A stretch of DNA of 64,000 nt from Maricaulis sp965228215 (GCA_965228215.1 OZ245800.1:2976001-3040000); one strand, 5' to 3'. Numbered from the stretch's first letter, positions 25,892-34,965 are shown. Notes: a model not told the origin generated them from the letters alone. Numbers and translations are program-made.

Positions 25892-27067
25892 TCAGGCCGT
25901 CGGCAGGCCGAGAATGCGTTTGGAAATGATGTTCAGCTGGACTTCGGACGTGCCGCCCTCGATCGAATTCGCCTTGGTGCGGAGCCAGTGACGGGCGACA
26001 TCGCCCTCACCGTCCCACTCCAGCGCGTCATGCCCGCCGCTGTCCATCATCAGCTCGAAACGGCGCTTGTTCAGCTCGGTGCCGTAATATTTGAGCATCG
26101 AAGAATTGGCGCCCACGCCTTGGCCGGACTTGGCCTCGTCGGTCACGCGTTCCATCGTTGACAGGAAAGCCAGGCCGTCGATCTCCGCACGCGCAACATC
26201 GGTGCGCATGACCGGGTCCGACAGCGTGCCGTGTTCGTTCAGGCCGAGCTGCTGGACGGCAATATCGCCCATCGGACGCATGGCCCCCGAACCGGCACCC
26301 GATCCGCCGATCATCTCACGCTCGTGCGTGAGCAGGTATTTGGCGATCGTCCAGCCCTTGTTCTTCTCGCCGACGAGATTGTACTTCTCGCAGCGCGCAT
26401 CATCGAAGAAAGTCTCGCAGAACGGCGATTTGCCGGAGATCAGCTTGATCGGCTTGGTGGTGACGCCCGGCTGGTCCATGTCGACGAGCACGAAGCTGAT
26501 GCCCTCATGCTTGGGCGCATCGAAATCCGTCCGCACCAGCACGAAAATCCAGTCCGCCTGGTCGGCATAGGACGTCCAGACCTTCTGACCATTGATCAGA
26601 TAGTGATCGCCCTGGTCCTCGCACTTGGTCATGAGCGCCGCGAGGTCGGAACCGGCATTCGGCTCGGAATAGCCCTGCGCCCAGCGGATCTCGCCGCGGG
26701 CGATCTTGGGCAGGTGTTCCTTCTTCTGGTCCTCATTGCCGTATTTCAGCAGTGCCGGCCCAAGCATCCAGATACCGAAGGACATCAGCGGCGAGCGCGC
26801 CTTGATGGCCTTCATCTCTTCCTTGAGGATCTTGGCTTCGGCCTTGGACAGGCCGCCACCGCCATATTCGGTCGGCCATTCCGGCACCGTCCAGCCCCTG
26901 GAGGCCATGCGCTCCAGCCAGACTTTCTGAGCATCAGACTTGAAGCTCGCATTGCGTCCGCCCCAGACCGCATCGGTCTCGTCTTTCATGGGCTTGCGCA
27001 TTTCCTCGGGACAATTGGCTTCGAGCCACTCCCGGGCCTCCTGACGGAAGGCTTCCAGATCAGACAT
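25892..27067 (-). CDS. Acyl-CoA dehydrogenase, catalytic subunit
   Basis: Acyl-CoA dehydrogenase of 391 residues. QGYSEPNAGSDLA, INGQKVWTSYADQADW and the C-terminal IEGGTSEVQLNIISKR are present; E370 is the expected base. It resembles the long subunit of heteromeric (alpha2beta2) acyl-CoA dehydrogenases for bulky substrates, and the next gene encodes a Glu-less partner. It is the first gene of a ten-gene unit; GGGGAGT lies upstream of the ATG and a 20-bp palindrome lies 27-46 bp upstream. Confidence 0.92.
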   Translation of the reverse strand: MSDLEAFRQEAREWLEANCPEEMRKPMKDETDAVWGGRNASFKSDAQKVWLERMASRGWTVPEWPTEYGGGGLSKAEAKILKEEMKAIKARSPLMSFGIWMLGPALLKYGNEDQKKEHLPKIARGEIRWAQGYSEPNAGSDLAALMTKCEDQGDHYLINGQKVWTSYADQADWIFVLVRTDFDAPKHEGISFVLVDMDQPGVTTKPIKLISGKSPFCETFFDDARCEKYNLVGEKNKGWTIAKYLLTHEREMIGGSGAGSGAMRPMGDIAVQQLGLNEHGTLSDPVMRTDVARAEIDGLAFLSTMERVTDEAKSGQGVGANSSMLKYYGTELNKRRFELMMDSGGHDALEWDGEGDVARHWLRTKANSIEGGTSEVQLNIISKRILGLPTA

Positions 27068-27093
27068 CTAACTCCCCTTATCGATCCACGTGA

Positions 27094-27113
27094 CGTTTAC
27101 GCCAGCGTAAACG
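27094..27113. promoter_or_regulatory. 20-bp operator-like palindrome at the head of the catabolic operon
   Basis: CGTTTACGC-CA-GCGTAAACG has perfect 9-bp arms and lies 27-46 bp before the ATG of the first acyl-CoA dehydrogenase gene. It resembles sites of TetR- or MerR-type fatty/branched-acid repressors (FadR/PsrA/LiuR class) in general form only. No such regulator gene is in the window. Confidence 0.65.
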
Positions 27114-27162
27114 CGTCGGGCGGATTTTTCCGTCCTCGACGCGATGGTGAACACGTCCCTGC

Positions 27163-28071
27163 TCAGTTGAATTGCGGTGCAATCTCCAGGTTTTTGGCCA
27201 GTTTCAGCTTGCGAAGAACAAGCAGGAAGGTGCCGTTGTAATCAACGATGCGGTTCCAGATTCCCTTCTTGGGAAGATGGAGCGCGCTGCGCGGATGGTC
27301 GTGGTGATGATCGTGCAGCGCCTCACCCCCTGTTAGCAAGGCCAAAATGTAATCAAACCAGAGCGGCGTGCGCATATGGCCGAAAACATTCACACCGAGA
27401 GTGGTGGCGTGAAACTGGATGCCGCGCCCGATCACGATGCTCGCATGGATGAGCGCGGTCAGGATCAGCGAGCCGCCGGCGAGCGCCACGATGGCGTAGA
27501 CCAGGGCCGGGACGAGAAGGTGCAGGACCAGTGACAGCGTGATGTGGAAGCGGTCGCCGAACAGCACGACCTTGTTCTCCTTCAGCCACATCGGCATCGG
27601 ACGGTCGAGGTCGCGGTCATCACGCCAAAGGATCCAGCCGACCCAGGCCCAGACCTTGCTCTCGCCCGGATTGTGCGGGTCGCCCGGCTGGTCGGCAAAA
27701 CGATGATGCTGGCTGTGATAGTTCACCCAGTCCTTGAGGGATCCCTGCATCGCCAGGATACAGTTGAACATGACGATCACCTGGGCCGGCCATTTGATCT
27801 CGCCGGCGCGGTGCTGCCAGATCCGGTGCAGTGGGCCGATCCCCTGATTGCACAGGACGATGGTCAGCGCGCCCGTGGTCAGGGCGATCGGCGCATACCA
27901 CCAGTGCAGGGTCAGGCCTTCCAGGGCGAGGCCCAGGATGAGCATCACAGCGAGCAGGACAAGGCCCAACGCCGGGTAGAGAATGGCCGAGAAGACACTC
28001 GCCCAGTTCAGATTGCTCCAGGATTGCAGGATGGCTTCCGAGCGGGCGATCATCCGGTTTTGTGACGACAT
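27163..28071 (-). CDS. Membrane fatty-acid desaturase (delta-9 acyl-CoA desaturase-like)
   Basis: Di-iron desaturase of 302 residues with four hydrophobic membrane segments. The three histidine boxes are H82-x4-H87, H119-x2-H122-H123 (HSQHH) and H253-x2-H256-H257 (HDHHH). It introduces a double bond into fatty acyl chains using O2 and an external electron donor. The third box sits in LHDHHHDHPRSAL instead of the common GEGWHNNHH. It is separated from the catabolic operon by a 95-bp gap holding an imperfect GC-rich hairpin (27112-27145) and the operon's palindrome. Confidence 0.88.
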   Translation of the reverse strand: MSSQNRMIARSEAILQSWSNLNWASVFSAILYPALGLVLLAVMLILGLALEGLTLHWWYAPIALTTGALTIVLCNQGIGPLHRIWQHRAGEIKWPAQVIVMFNCILAMQGSLKDWVNYHSQHHRFADQPGDPHNPGESKVWAWVGWILWRDDRDLDRPMPMWLKENKVVLFGDRFHITLSLVLHLLVPALVYAIVALAGGSLILTALIHASIVIGRGIQFHATTLGVNVFGHMRTPLWFDYILALLTGGEALHDHHHDHPRSALHLPKKGIWNRIVDYNGTFLLVLRKLKLAKNLEIAPQFN

Positions 28072-28150
28072 TGGGAACTCGCGAATTTGGGGTCAGCGGC
28101 AGGTTGGACCGCACATTCAAGGGAGTTGCCCGCGGGGTCAAATCGGAAGT

Positions 28151-30565
28151 TTACGTTGGTGATTTTTGCTGGATTGCCACTCTTGAGTGCAATGGCGGCC
28201 CGTCAACCGGGAAGGACACGCAGAAGCGGGCGCCCTCGCCTTCGCGGCCGTCCGCCTCGATCTTCCCGCCATGGCGTTGCGCTATGCGATGGCACAGGGC
28301 CAGACCGATCCCGGTACCGGGATATTCCGCCCGGCTATGTAGGCGTTTGAACATCTCGAAGATCCGATCAGCATGGGCGTTGTCGAAGCCGATTCCGTTG
28401 TCGCTCACTTCGATGCGGAACTGCGATTCACCGGGAAGGCAGGAAATCCCGATCTCCAGCGGCGACTCGCCGCGATACTTGATCGAATTGCTCACCAGAT
28501 TCTGGAAAAGAAGACGAACCAGGGCGGCGTCACCGCGGATGACCGGCAGATCGCCCACGGTCATCTTCGCCCCCGCCTCCTCGATTGCCACGGACAGGTC
28601 ATCGCGCAATTCGGCGAACATCGCGTTCAGATCGATATCGACGAGGTCCATTTCCGCATTGGAGGATTTGGAATATCGCAAGAGGTCATCGATCAGCAGC
28701 TGCATGCGCGTCGTGCCATCCACCATGATGTCGACGATCCGGCGCCCGTCATCATCCAGCGCATCGGCATAGCGTTTCGCCAGCATGCCGCCGAAGGACG
28801 AGACCTTCCGCAGGGGCTCCTGCAGATCGTGCGAGGCCACCACGGCGAAACGGCCGAGCTCCTCATTGGTTCGCTGGAGTTCCGCAGCCTGTTCGAGCAG
28901 GCGGAATTCCACCTCGCGCTGCTCGGTCACGTCCTGCGTGACACCGAACAGGCGATCGGGGTGGCCATGAATGTCCACGAACCGCTCAAGCCAGGTATGG
29001 ACCAGGCGTTCCTCGCCATCATCGGCCCGCCGGATTCGCTTGCTGAGCATTTGCGGCTCGCCGGCACCGACCGCTGCCTCGATCGCCTCGCCCACGCGAT
29101 CGCGATCATCGGGATGGGTCACGCTCACCAGGTCGTCGAGATCGAAACTCTCCTGGCCGGGATTGAAGCCGAACATGGGGATCAGCTCGTCGGACAATTC
29201 CACCGACTTGCTGGCGAGGTCGATCTCGAAATAGCCGACCTTCGCCGCCTTGCCCGCCAGGTCAAGCATGCGGGCCCGGTCGCGCTGGTGTTTCTCGGCG
29301 CGTTTCACCTCGGTGATGTCCTGGTAGACGCCGAACAGGCTGAGCGGCGTACCGGTCTCGTCGCACTGGCATTGCGAGCGCGCGAGGAAATTGCGGATCT
29401 CGCCATCCTTTCGCACCACGCGGTATTCCAGCTCCTGCGGCGTATCGGCTTCCAGCGTCCGCCGGTCGAGATCGGCGAGCGCCGCCTTGTCGTCGGGATG
29501 CACGAATTGCATCGGATCGTCCCTGGCTGGGTCGAAACTCTCCCGGGTGACGCCGTGCAATTCATAGAGTTCGTCGGACCAGATCGGCGGACCGTCCGGG
29601 AATGGGTAATGCCAATAGCCCAGCTTAGCCATTTTGCCGGCCATGCGCCGCAGATGAGTGCTCTCGCGCACCTTCTCCTCGGCGGCAACACGTGCGGAGA
29701 CATCCTCGACCGAACCCGCCATGCGCACGAGCTTGCCCGCCGCATTCCAGATCGCCTGCCCGCGCGCGAGCACATGTACCCAGTGCCCGTCCTCGTGCCG
29801 GGCCCGGTATTCCAGCTCCAGCGGTTTGTGGCTTTGCGGCTCGGCGGTGACGAGTTCGCGGATCTTCTCGATGTCCTCGGGATGGATGCGGTCGAGAAAG
29901 GCCTGGCGGCTGGCCACGAAGGCCGGGTCAGTAATCCCGAGCATTTCGCGATATCGGGTCGACCAGAAATGCGTATTGGTCACCACGTCCCAGTCCCACA
30001 CGCCCGCATTCGCGCCTTCCACGGCAAGCCGGTAACGCTCCTCGGCATGGTGGAGCGAGACATGATGGCCCACCAGCGCAGCTCCCGTTTCGAACACCAG
30101 CATGTCGTCAGCGCTGAAGGGGCGCTGGCGCACTTGCGGAGCCGTCAGATTGACCGTCCCGTAGACGCGGCCAGAGACGAAGATCCTGGCCCCGACATAG
30201 GTTTCCAACCCCATCTGTTCGTAGCAGGGATGACCGGAGAACAGGCTCTTGCCGGCCTCGGGCACGTAGAGCGGCCGCTCAAGGCTGATGACACGCTCGC
30301 AATAAGTCTCCGGCAGGGAAAAAACCCGTCCGGGCTGGATCTCGCCGGTCTGGTCTGACACGTATTCGACTTCGTACTGGTCGCCGTCGATACGGCTCAC
30401 AATACCCAGCGGCAGATCGAAATAGGATTTCAGGGCGCGAAGAAGATTGTCGATGGTTTCGACATGATCGGAGTGTTCAGCGGTGCTCAGCTTGACGAGG
30501 TCAAGGATAGCCCGCTGGGCCGTGTCGCTGCTGACCGCGACTATCGGTTGTTGGTCGTCCGACAT
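28151..30565 (-). CDS. GAF-PAS-PAS-PAS sensor histidine kinase, cytoplasmic
   Basis: Sensor kinase of 804 residues without membrane segments. A GAF domain occupies about 15-170, followed by three PAS domains with PAC ends (175-295, 315-420 and 440-548). The HisKA domain carries H579 in VASHDLQEPLR, the form common in bacteriophytochrome-like and light/redox kinases. The ATPase has the N box QNLVSNSIKYR, DNGIGFD and GTGIGLALCHR. No response regulator gene is adjacent, so the partner is elsewhere. GAAGGGG lies before the ATG at 30565. The signal is unknown; a soluble or redox cue is suggested by the lack of membrane anchoring. Confidence 0.92.
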   Translation of the reverse strand: MSDDQQPIVAVSSDTAQRAILDLVKLSTAEHSDHVETIDNLLRALKSYFDLPLGIVSRIDGDQYEVEYVSDQTGEIQPGRVFSLPETYCERVISLERPLYVPEAGKSLFSGHPCYEQMGLETYVGARIFVSGRVYGTVNLTAPQVRQRPFSADDMLVFETGAALVGHHVSLHHAEERYRLAVEGANAGVWDWDVVTNTHFWSTRYREMLGITDPAFVASRQAFLDRIHPEDIEKIRELVTAEPQSHKPLELEYRARHEDGHWVHVLARGQAIWNAAGKLVRMAGSVEDVSARVAAEEKVRESTHLRRMAGKMAKLGYWHYPFPDGPPIWSDELYELHGVTRESFDPARDDPMQFVHPDDKAALADLDRRTLEADTPQELEYRVVRKDGEIRNFLARSQCQCDETGTPLSLFGVYQDITEVKRAEKHQRDRARMLDLAGKAAKVGYFEIDLASKSVELSDELIPMFGFNPGQESFDLDDLVSVTHPDDRDRVGEAIEAAVGAGEPQMLSKRIRRADDGEERLVHTWLERFVDIHGHPDRLFGVTQDVTEQREVEFRLLEQAAELQRTNEELGRFAVVASHDLQEPLRKVSSFGGMLAKRYADALDDDGRRIVDIMVDGTTRMQLLIDDLLRYSKSSNAEMDLVDIDLNAMFAELRDDLSVAIEEAGAKMTVGDLPVIRGDAALVRLLFQNLVSNSIKYRGESPLEIGISCLPGESQFRIEVSDNGIGFDNAHADRIFEMFKRLHSRAEYPGTGIGLALCHRIAQRHGGKIEADGREGEGARFCVSFPVDGPPLHSRVAIQQKSPT

Positions 30566-30928
30566 CAAACCCCTTCGCAGATATCGGTGGTCGCGGCGGG
30601 CGCTCATCCATGATTCGCGAGGGCCGCGTTGACGGAGTTTAGTTGCAATACAAAGAAAAACCCAAGCAACTCTAAGGTGTTGCATCGAGCTTCACTCACC
30701 TATTCGTCATTGTATCGGGCCTTTTCGGCCTCATTGCAGCGCTGGGATTAATCAAACCGGCCCCCGCGACGCGCCCATTCGCCCTCGGGGAAACGGCCCG
30801 CTCATCGCAAATTCTCGCAATAACCGGCCATATTTCTGCCTTTTTATCGTTTCTCGGGATGGACCGGCCGTCTGTCTTACGGTTCGGTAATGTTATCGGA
30901 AACGCGATTCACGGCTGGGGAGGCGTCA
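30566..30928. other. Intergenic region between the histidine kinase and a small exported protein
   Basis: No convincing gene is seen in these 363 bp. One plus-strand frame stays open from about 30680 and reads into the next gene in another frame, but it has no ATG, GTG or TTG near its start and no ribosome-binding site. The region should hold the divergent promoters. Confidence 0.4.
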
Positions 30929-31150
30929 ATGCGAGGCGGTTTCTATTTGTTGCTTGCGGGCTTTGGAATGATTGCGGGCGTCCTTGCCTGCCCGGAACCT
31001 GTACGCGCTGAAGTGGCTGAGCGCACTGCGATCCCGGACCATGTCTATTCTGAAGCGGAACGTCAGATTGACCTGTTCGTGAGCTGGGTTCGAAATGATG
31101 CGCAACAGCCCGAGGAAACCTCTGTGAACGAGATTGAGACCGCGATCTAG
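30929..31150 (+). CDS. Small exported protein of unknown function
   Basis: A 73-residue protein, unrecognised. Residues 1-27 form a signal sequence; VLAC at 18-21 could be a lipobox, while VRA-E at 25-28 could be a signal peptidase I site. The mature part is short, acidic and ends VNEIETAI. The ATG at 30929 has GGGGAGG upstream. It converges with ccmI, with 13 bp between the stops. It is kept as a gene for its clear signal and ribosome-binding site. Confidence 0.55.
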   Translation: MRGGFYLLLAGFGMIAGVLACPEPVRAEVAERTAIPDHVYSEAERQIDLFVSWVRNDAQQPEETSVNEIETAI

Positions 31151-31163
31151 CGCACTCGACCGT

Positions 31164-31985
31164 TTACTCCGAAACGGGGCCCGTCTCGAAAACCTCGAGG
31201 CGGGCCTCGATCGCTTCTGCCAGGGTTTCATCATCAGGGAAATCGCTGCGCAGGCTTTCCAGCAGCTCGCGCGCGCCCGCGATATCGCCGGACTGGAACA
31301 GGGCTTCGGCCATGTAAAAACGCGCGCCGGGCTCATTAGCGTCCAGGTCCAGCGCTCGCGCGAAGGCTTCTTGCGCTGCCGGGATCATCCGGCCTCCCTG
31401 CGAGAAGAACAGCGCCTCTCCGTATTGCGAGAACAGGAGCGGATCATCCTGCCGGTAATCGAGCCCGTTCTCGAAGGCCTGTACGGCCAGTCCGTACTGG
31501 CGCATCGCCATGTAGGCCTGGCCGAGCCGGGTCCAGCCTTCGGGGTTCTCCGGATTTTCGACCAGGTATTGCGCCAGGGCATCGACCTGTTCGAAAACCT
31601 CGCGGATCTCCGGCGGCATTTCCGCCTGTTGCGGTGCCTCGACTCCCACCAGTTCCGGCCGGCCCAGCGAGAAATAGATCGCTACGGCCGCAATCACGCT
31701 GAGAACCGAGACGGCAAGCCCGCCCTGGCGCAGTTTCGCGTTCGGCTGGCCTTCCTCGTCCTGGCGGCGCGACGCGGCCAGCCAGCGACGTTCGATCTCG
31801 CGGGTTGCGATCGCGGCATCCTCGTCCGAGATGAGGCCGATCTCACGGTCGCGCTCAACCTCGTCAAGCTGCCCCTGGAACACGCCCAGCCCGCTCTCGG
31901 CGGCCATCGCGTCGCGGCGCAGGAAGGGCGCGGCGAGTGCGAGCATGGCCAGACAGGCCAGGACGGCGATCAGGATCCAGATCAT
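31164..31985 (-). CDS. ccmI: c-type cytochrome biogenesis protein CcmI
   Basis: Inner-membrane apocytochrome chaperone of 273 residues. It has the CcmI layout: membrane segment 1-20, a cytoplasmic loop with a QLDEVERDREIGLIS heptad-like stretch, second membrane segment near 95-115, then a periplasmic TPR domain (about 130-270). It holds apocytochrome c for heme ligation. Its start overlaps the ccmH stop by 4 bp (ATGA), and it is the last gene of the ccmF-G-H-I unit. Confidence 0.92.
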   Translation of the reverse strand: MIWILIAVLACLAMLALAAPFLRRDAMAAESGLGVFQGQLDEVERDREIGLISDEDAAIATREIERRWLAASRRQDEEGQPNAKLRQGGLAVSVLSVIAAVAIYFSLGRPELVGVEAPQQAEMPPEIREVFEQVDALAQYLVENPENPEGWTRLGQAYMAMRQYGLAVQAFENGLDYRQDDPLLFSQYGEALFFSQGGRMIPAAQEAFARALDLDANEPGARFYMAEALFQSGDIAGARELLESLRSDFPDDETLAEAIEARLEVFETGPVSE

Positions 31986-32464
31986 TCCTGCCCCTCCTCG
32001 TCACGCAGACGCGCCAGCGCCTCGGCCTCATCATCGTCCAGCACATCGGCCTCGGCCGGCTGTTGCCGGCGCATGAAGGCGAACATGGCGGCGCCTCCCA
32101 AGACCAGTCCAAGGACCGGAAACAGCCAGAGAAAGGCCGTACTCGCCTGGAAGGGCGGCTGCATCAGCACGTAATCGCCATAACGCTCGCGCATGAAGGC
32201 GAGGATCTCGTCATCGCTCTCGCCCGCCAGAAGGCGCTCGCGCACAACACCGCGCATGTCCTCGGCCAGGGTCGCGTTGGAATCATCCAGGCTCTGGCTC
32301 TGGCAGACCACGCACCGCAACAGCGTGTAGAGCCGCCGGGCGCGGTCCTCCAGCACCGGGTCTTCCATGACCTCGGCGGGATCCGGCGCAGCGACGGCAG
32401 GCGCGGCCAGCAGTCCGGGACCGGACAGGAGAAGCGCCAGGGCGATAAGCACAGAACGCATCAT
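31982..32464 (-). CDS. ccmH: Cytochrome c-type biogenesis protein CcmH
   Basis: Thiol oxidoreductase of 160 residues that keeps the heme-binding cysteines of apocytochrome c reduced. It has a signal peptide ending near AVAAP and the family motif L-R-C51-V-V-C54-Q, then a single membrane anchor (about 112-132) and a short acidic tail. It overlaps ccmG and ccmI by 4 bp on each side. It lacks the C-terminal TPR domain of E. coli CcmH, which here is the separate CcmI. Confidence 0.93.
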   Translation of the reverse strand: MMRSVLIALALLLSGPGLLAAPAVAAPDPAEVMEDPVLEDRARRLYTLLRCVVCQSQSLDDSNATLAEDMRGVVRERLLAGESDDEILAFMRERYGDYVLMQPPFQASTAFLWLFPVLGLVLGGAAMFAFMRRQQPAEADVLDDDEAEALARLRDEEGQE

Positions 32465-32994
32465 CCGGCCTCCAATTCCTCGATCATCGGGATCAGGACA
32501 TCTTGCCAGATTTCCGGCGTGATGATGCCGATATGACGGTATTTCACGCGGCCATCACGACCGATCAGGAAGGTTTCCGGCGCGCCGGTTACACCCAGGT
32601 CGATGGCGAGGCGTCCGTCCGGATCATCGCCGACCCGGGCATAGGGATTGCCGTTGCGGGCCAGCCAGGCGGATCCCGCTCCGGGCTGGTCACGCCAGTC
32701 GATCCCGTAAATCGGCACGCGGCCGGTGCGCGAGATCTGCATCAGCATCGGATGCTCGATCTCGCAGGGCGGACACCAGGACCCGAACACGTTCAGCAGG
32801 CTCACATGACCCTGGAGGTCGTCAGAGGACAGGCCGGTCGTATGCCCCTCGATGGCCGGCAGGTCGAAGGCCGGCAGTGCTTCATCGATCAGCTGCGATT
32901 CCAGCAGGCGCGGATCTTCCCGCAGGCCAATGGCGAAATAGACGCCGAGAATGGCGAACAGGATCACCGGTATCGTGAGGAGAATGCGGTTCAT
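32461..32994 (-). CDS. ccmG: Periplasmic thioredoxin-like protein CcmG/DsbE
   Basis: Membrane-anchored thioredoxin-fold protein of 177 residues. Residues 4-22 are an N-terminal anchor. The active site is W73-C74-P-P-C77 in FGSWCPPCEIEHPML, and the family insert GIDWRD is present. It reduces the cysteines of apocytochrome c together with CcmH. Its ATG directly abuts the ccmF stop. Confidence 0.94.
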   Translation of the reverse strand: MNRILLTIPVILFAILGVYFAIGLREDPRLLESQLIDEALPAFDLPAIEGHTTGLSSDDLQGHVSLLNVFGSWCPPCEIEHPMLMQISRTGRVPIYGIDWRDQPGAGSAWLARNGNPYARVGDDPDGRLAIDLGVTGAPETFLIGRDGRVKYRHIGIITPEIWQDVLIPMIEELEAG

Positions 32995-34965
32995 CTAGGT
33001 CCCTCCCGCCGGTACGGCTTCGCGCTTGCCGAGTGATCGCCGTCCGCGATCCGCAATGGCCATCACGGCGCCCAGCGCCAGGATCACGCCGCCAATCCAG
33101 AGCCACACTGCGAAGGGGAAGATATAGGCGTGCACTGGCCAGCCCAGACCCTCGACCTCCCGGCCGATCGTCACATAGACATCGACATGCGGGCGGGTCA
33201 GCACAGCCGATTCCGTCGTGGCCATGCCCCGGACCGGGTAGAAGCGCTGTTCGGCCTGCAGATCCCCGAGGGGTTCGCCACCGCGGGAAATGATGAAATT
33301 GCCCCGCTCGCCAATATAATTCTCACCCTCCACCGGGCGGACATCCGCCAGCATGACGGTGTAACCGCCGAGCTCCAATTGTCCGCCGGGCTGGAGATAG
33401 CCGAGCGTCTCCGATTTCCAGGCGCTCACGCCGGTAATGGCGAAGATCGCGACAGCCAGGCCGAAATGCGACACCGTCATGCCCCAGATCGCCAGCGGCA
33501 GGCGCTTGGCCCGTGCCAGGCTTGCGGCCCACGGAATTTCGAAGAGTTTGATCCGGGCGCGCAGATCCGCCAGGACACCCACCCCGATCCACAGGGCCAG
33601 GCCGGCGCCGGCGGCCCCCATGAAATCATCCGGATTGTAGAGCCACAGCGCGATCACGGCCATCGCCAGACCGGCCAGCAGCGCCGGCCAGAGCTGGGCC
33701 ATGATCCGGTCCAGCTTGCCACGCTTCCAGGCCAGCATGGCCGAAATCGGCACCAGGGCCATCAGCGGCCAGAGGAGTTTGTTGAAGGTCGCATTGTAGA
33801 ACGGCGCGCCGATCGTCACGGTCTCGTCGCTGAAGGCGCCGATGAAGACCGGATAGAAGGTCCCGATCAGCACGAGCAGGCAGGACACCACAAGGAAGAG
33901 ATTGTTGAGCAGGAGCGTGCTTTCGCGGCTGACTGTCGAGAATGTGCCGGTCGGGCGAAGGACATGCGCCCGCAGGGCGTAGATCAGAAGTGATCCGCCG
34001 ATGACACCGCAAAGGATGAGCAAGATGAAGACGCCACGTTCCGGGTCGGTCGCGAAGGCATGCACCGAGGTGATGATGCCCGAACGCACCAGGAAGGTGC
34101 CCACCAGGCTCAGCGAGAAGGTCATGAGGGCCAGCAATATGGTCCAGGCCTTCAGCGTGTCGCGTTTCTCCATCACCCGCAGCGAGTGGATGAAGGCTGT
34201 GCCCGCCAGCCAGGGCATGAGCGAGGCGTTCTCGACCGGATCCCAGGCCCACCAGCCGCCCCAGCCCAGTTCGAAATAGGCCCAGCTGGCGCCGAGCATG
34301 ATGCCGATGGTCAGGAAGGACCAGGCCGCCAGCGCCCAGGGACGCACGATCCGCGCCCAGCGCGCATCGGCCTTGCCCTCGATCAAGGCGGCGACGGCAA
34401 AGGCGAAAGTGATCGAGAAACCGACATAGCCCGCATAGAGGAACGGCGGATGCGAAGCGAGACCGGGGTCCTGCAACAGCGGATTGAGGTCATTGCCGTC
34501 CAGCGGCGCCGGCCAGAGGCGCTCGAACGGGTTGGATGTCAGCACCAGGAAGGCGATGAAGGCGGCCGTCACGGCAGACTGGACGGTGAACGTCCAGCTG
34601 ATCAGCGGCGAGGCCACGCGGTCCGAGGTCCAGGCAAGTATGGCGGTATAGCTCGCCATGATCAGCACCCAGAGCAGCATGGAGCCCTCGTGATTGCCCC
34701 AGACACCCGTCAGCTTGTAGATGAAGGGCTTGGCGCTATGCGAATTGTCGGCCACCACCTGCAGCGAGAAATCGGACACGGCGAAGAGCCAGGTCAGGCA
34801 GATAAATGACGCGGCGATCAGCGTGAATTGCGCGACCGCACCGGCCCGGGCGAAACCGTGAATGATCGGATCGCGCAGCATCAGACCCGCTGCGGTCAGT
34901 CCAGCCTGGAGCACGGCGACAACCCCGGCCAGGATGAGGGCAAAATGTCCAAGTTCGGCAATCAT
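32995..34965 (-). CDS. ccmF: Heme lyase subunit CcmF
   Basis: Polytopic inner-membrane heme lyase of 656 residues with about 14-15 membrane helices. The WWD heme-handling motif is clear as WGGWWAWDPVENASLMPW. It attaches heme to CxxCH sites of exported cytochromes. It starts the ccmF-ccmG-ccmH-ccmI unit; ccmA-E are not in the window. The diheme cytochrome at 12882-13994 would depend on this system. Confidence 0.95.
   Translation of the reverse strand: MIAELGHFALILAGVVAVLQAGLTAAGLMLRDPIIHGFARAGAVAQFTLIAASFICLTWLFAVSDFSLQVVADNSHSAKPFIYKLTGVWGNHEGSMLLWVLIMASYTAILAWTSDRVASPLISWTFTVQSAVTAAFIAFLVLTSNPFERLWPAPLDGNDLNPLLQDPGLASHPPFLYAGYVGFSITFAFAVAALIEGKADARWARIVRPWALAAWSFLTIGIMLGASWAYFELGWGGWWAWDPVENASLMPWLAGTAFIHSLRVMEKRDTLKAWTILLALMTFSLSLVGTFLVRSGIITSVHAFATDPERGVFILLILCGVIGGSLLIYALRAHVLRPTGTFSTVSRESTLLLNNLFLVVSCLLVLIGTFYPVFIGAFSDETVTIGAPFYNATFNKLLWPLMALVPISAMLAWKRGKLDRIMAQLWPALLAGLAMAVIALWLYNPDDFMGAAGAGLALWIGVGVLADLRARIKLFEIPWAASLARAKRLPLAIWGMTVSHFGLAVAIFAITGVSAWKSETLGYLQPGGQLELGGYTVMLADVRPVEGENYIGERGNFIISRGGEPLGDLQAEQRFYPVRGMATTESAVLTRPHVDVYVTIGREVEGLGWPVHAYIFPFAVWLWIGGVILALGAVMAIADRGRRSLGKREAVPAGGT

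Noticed and set aside
28373..30358. Long plus-strand open frame (661 codons) opposite the histidine kinase
   Set aside because: It is antisense to a full-length kinase with all its motifs, reads as a low-complexity His/Asp/Arg-rich protein, and has no ribosome-binding site. GC-rich codon usage leaves such frames open.
30680..30928. Possible small membrane protein gene in the kinase upstream region
   Set aside because: The frame is open and partly hydrophobic but has no start codon near its beginning and no ribosome-binding site, and it runs out of frame into the next small gene.
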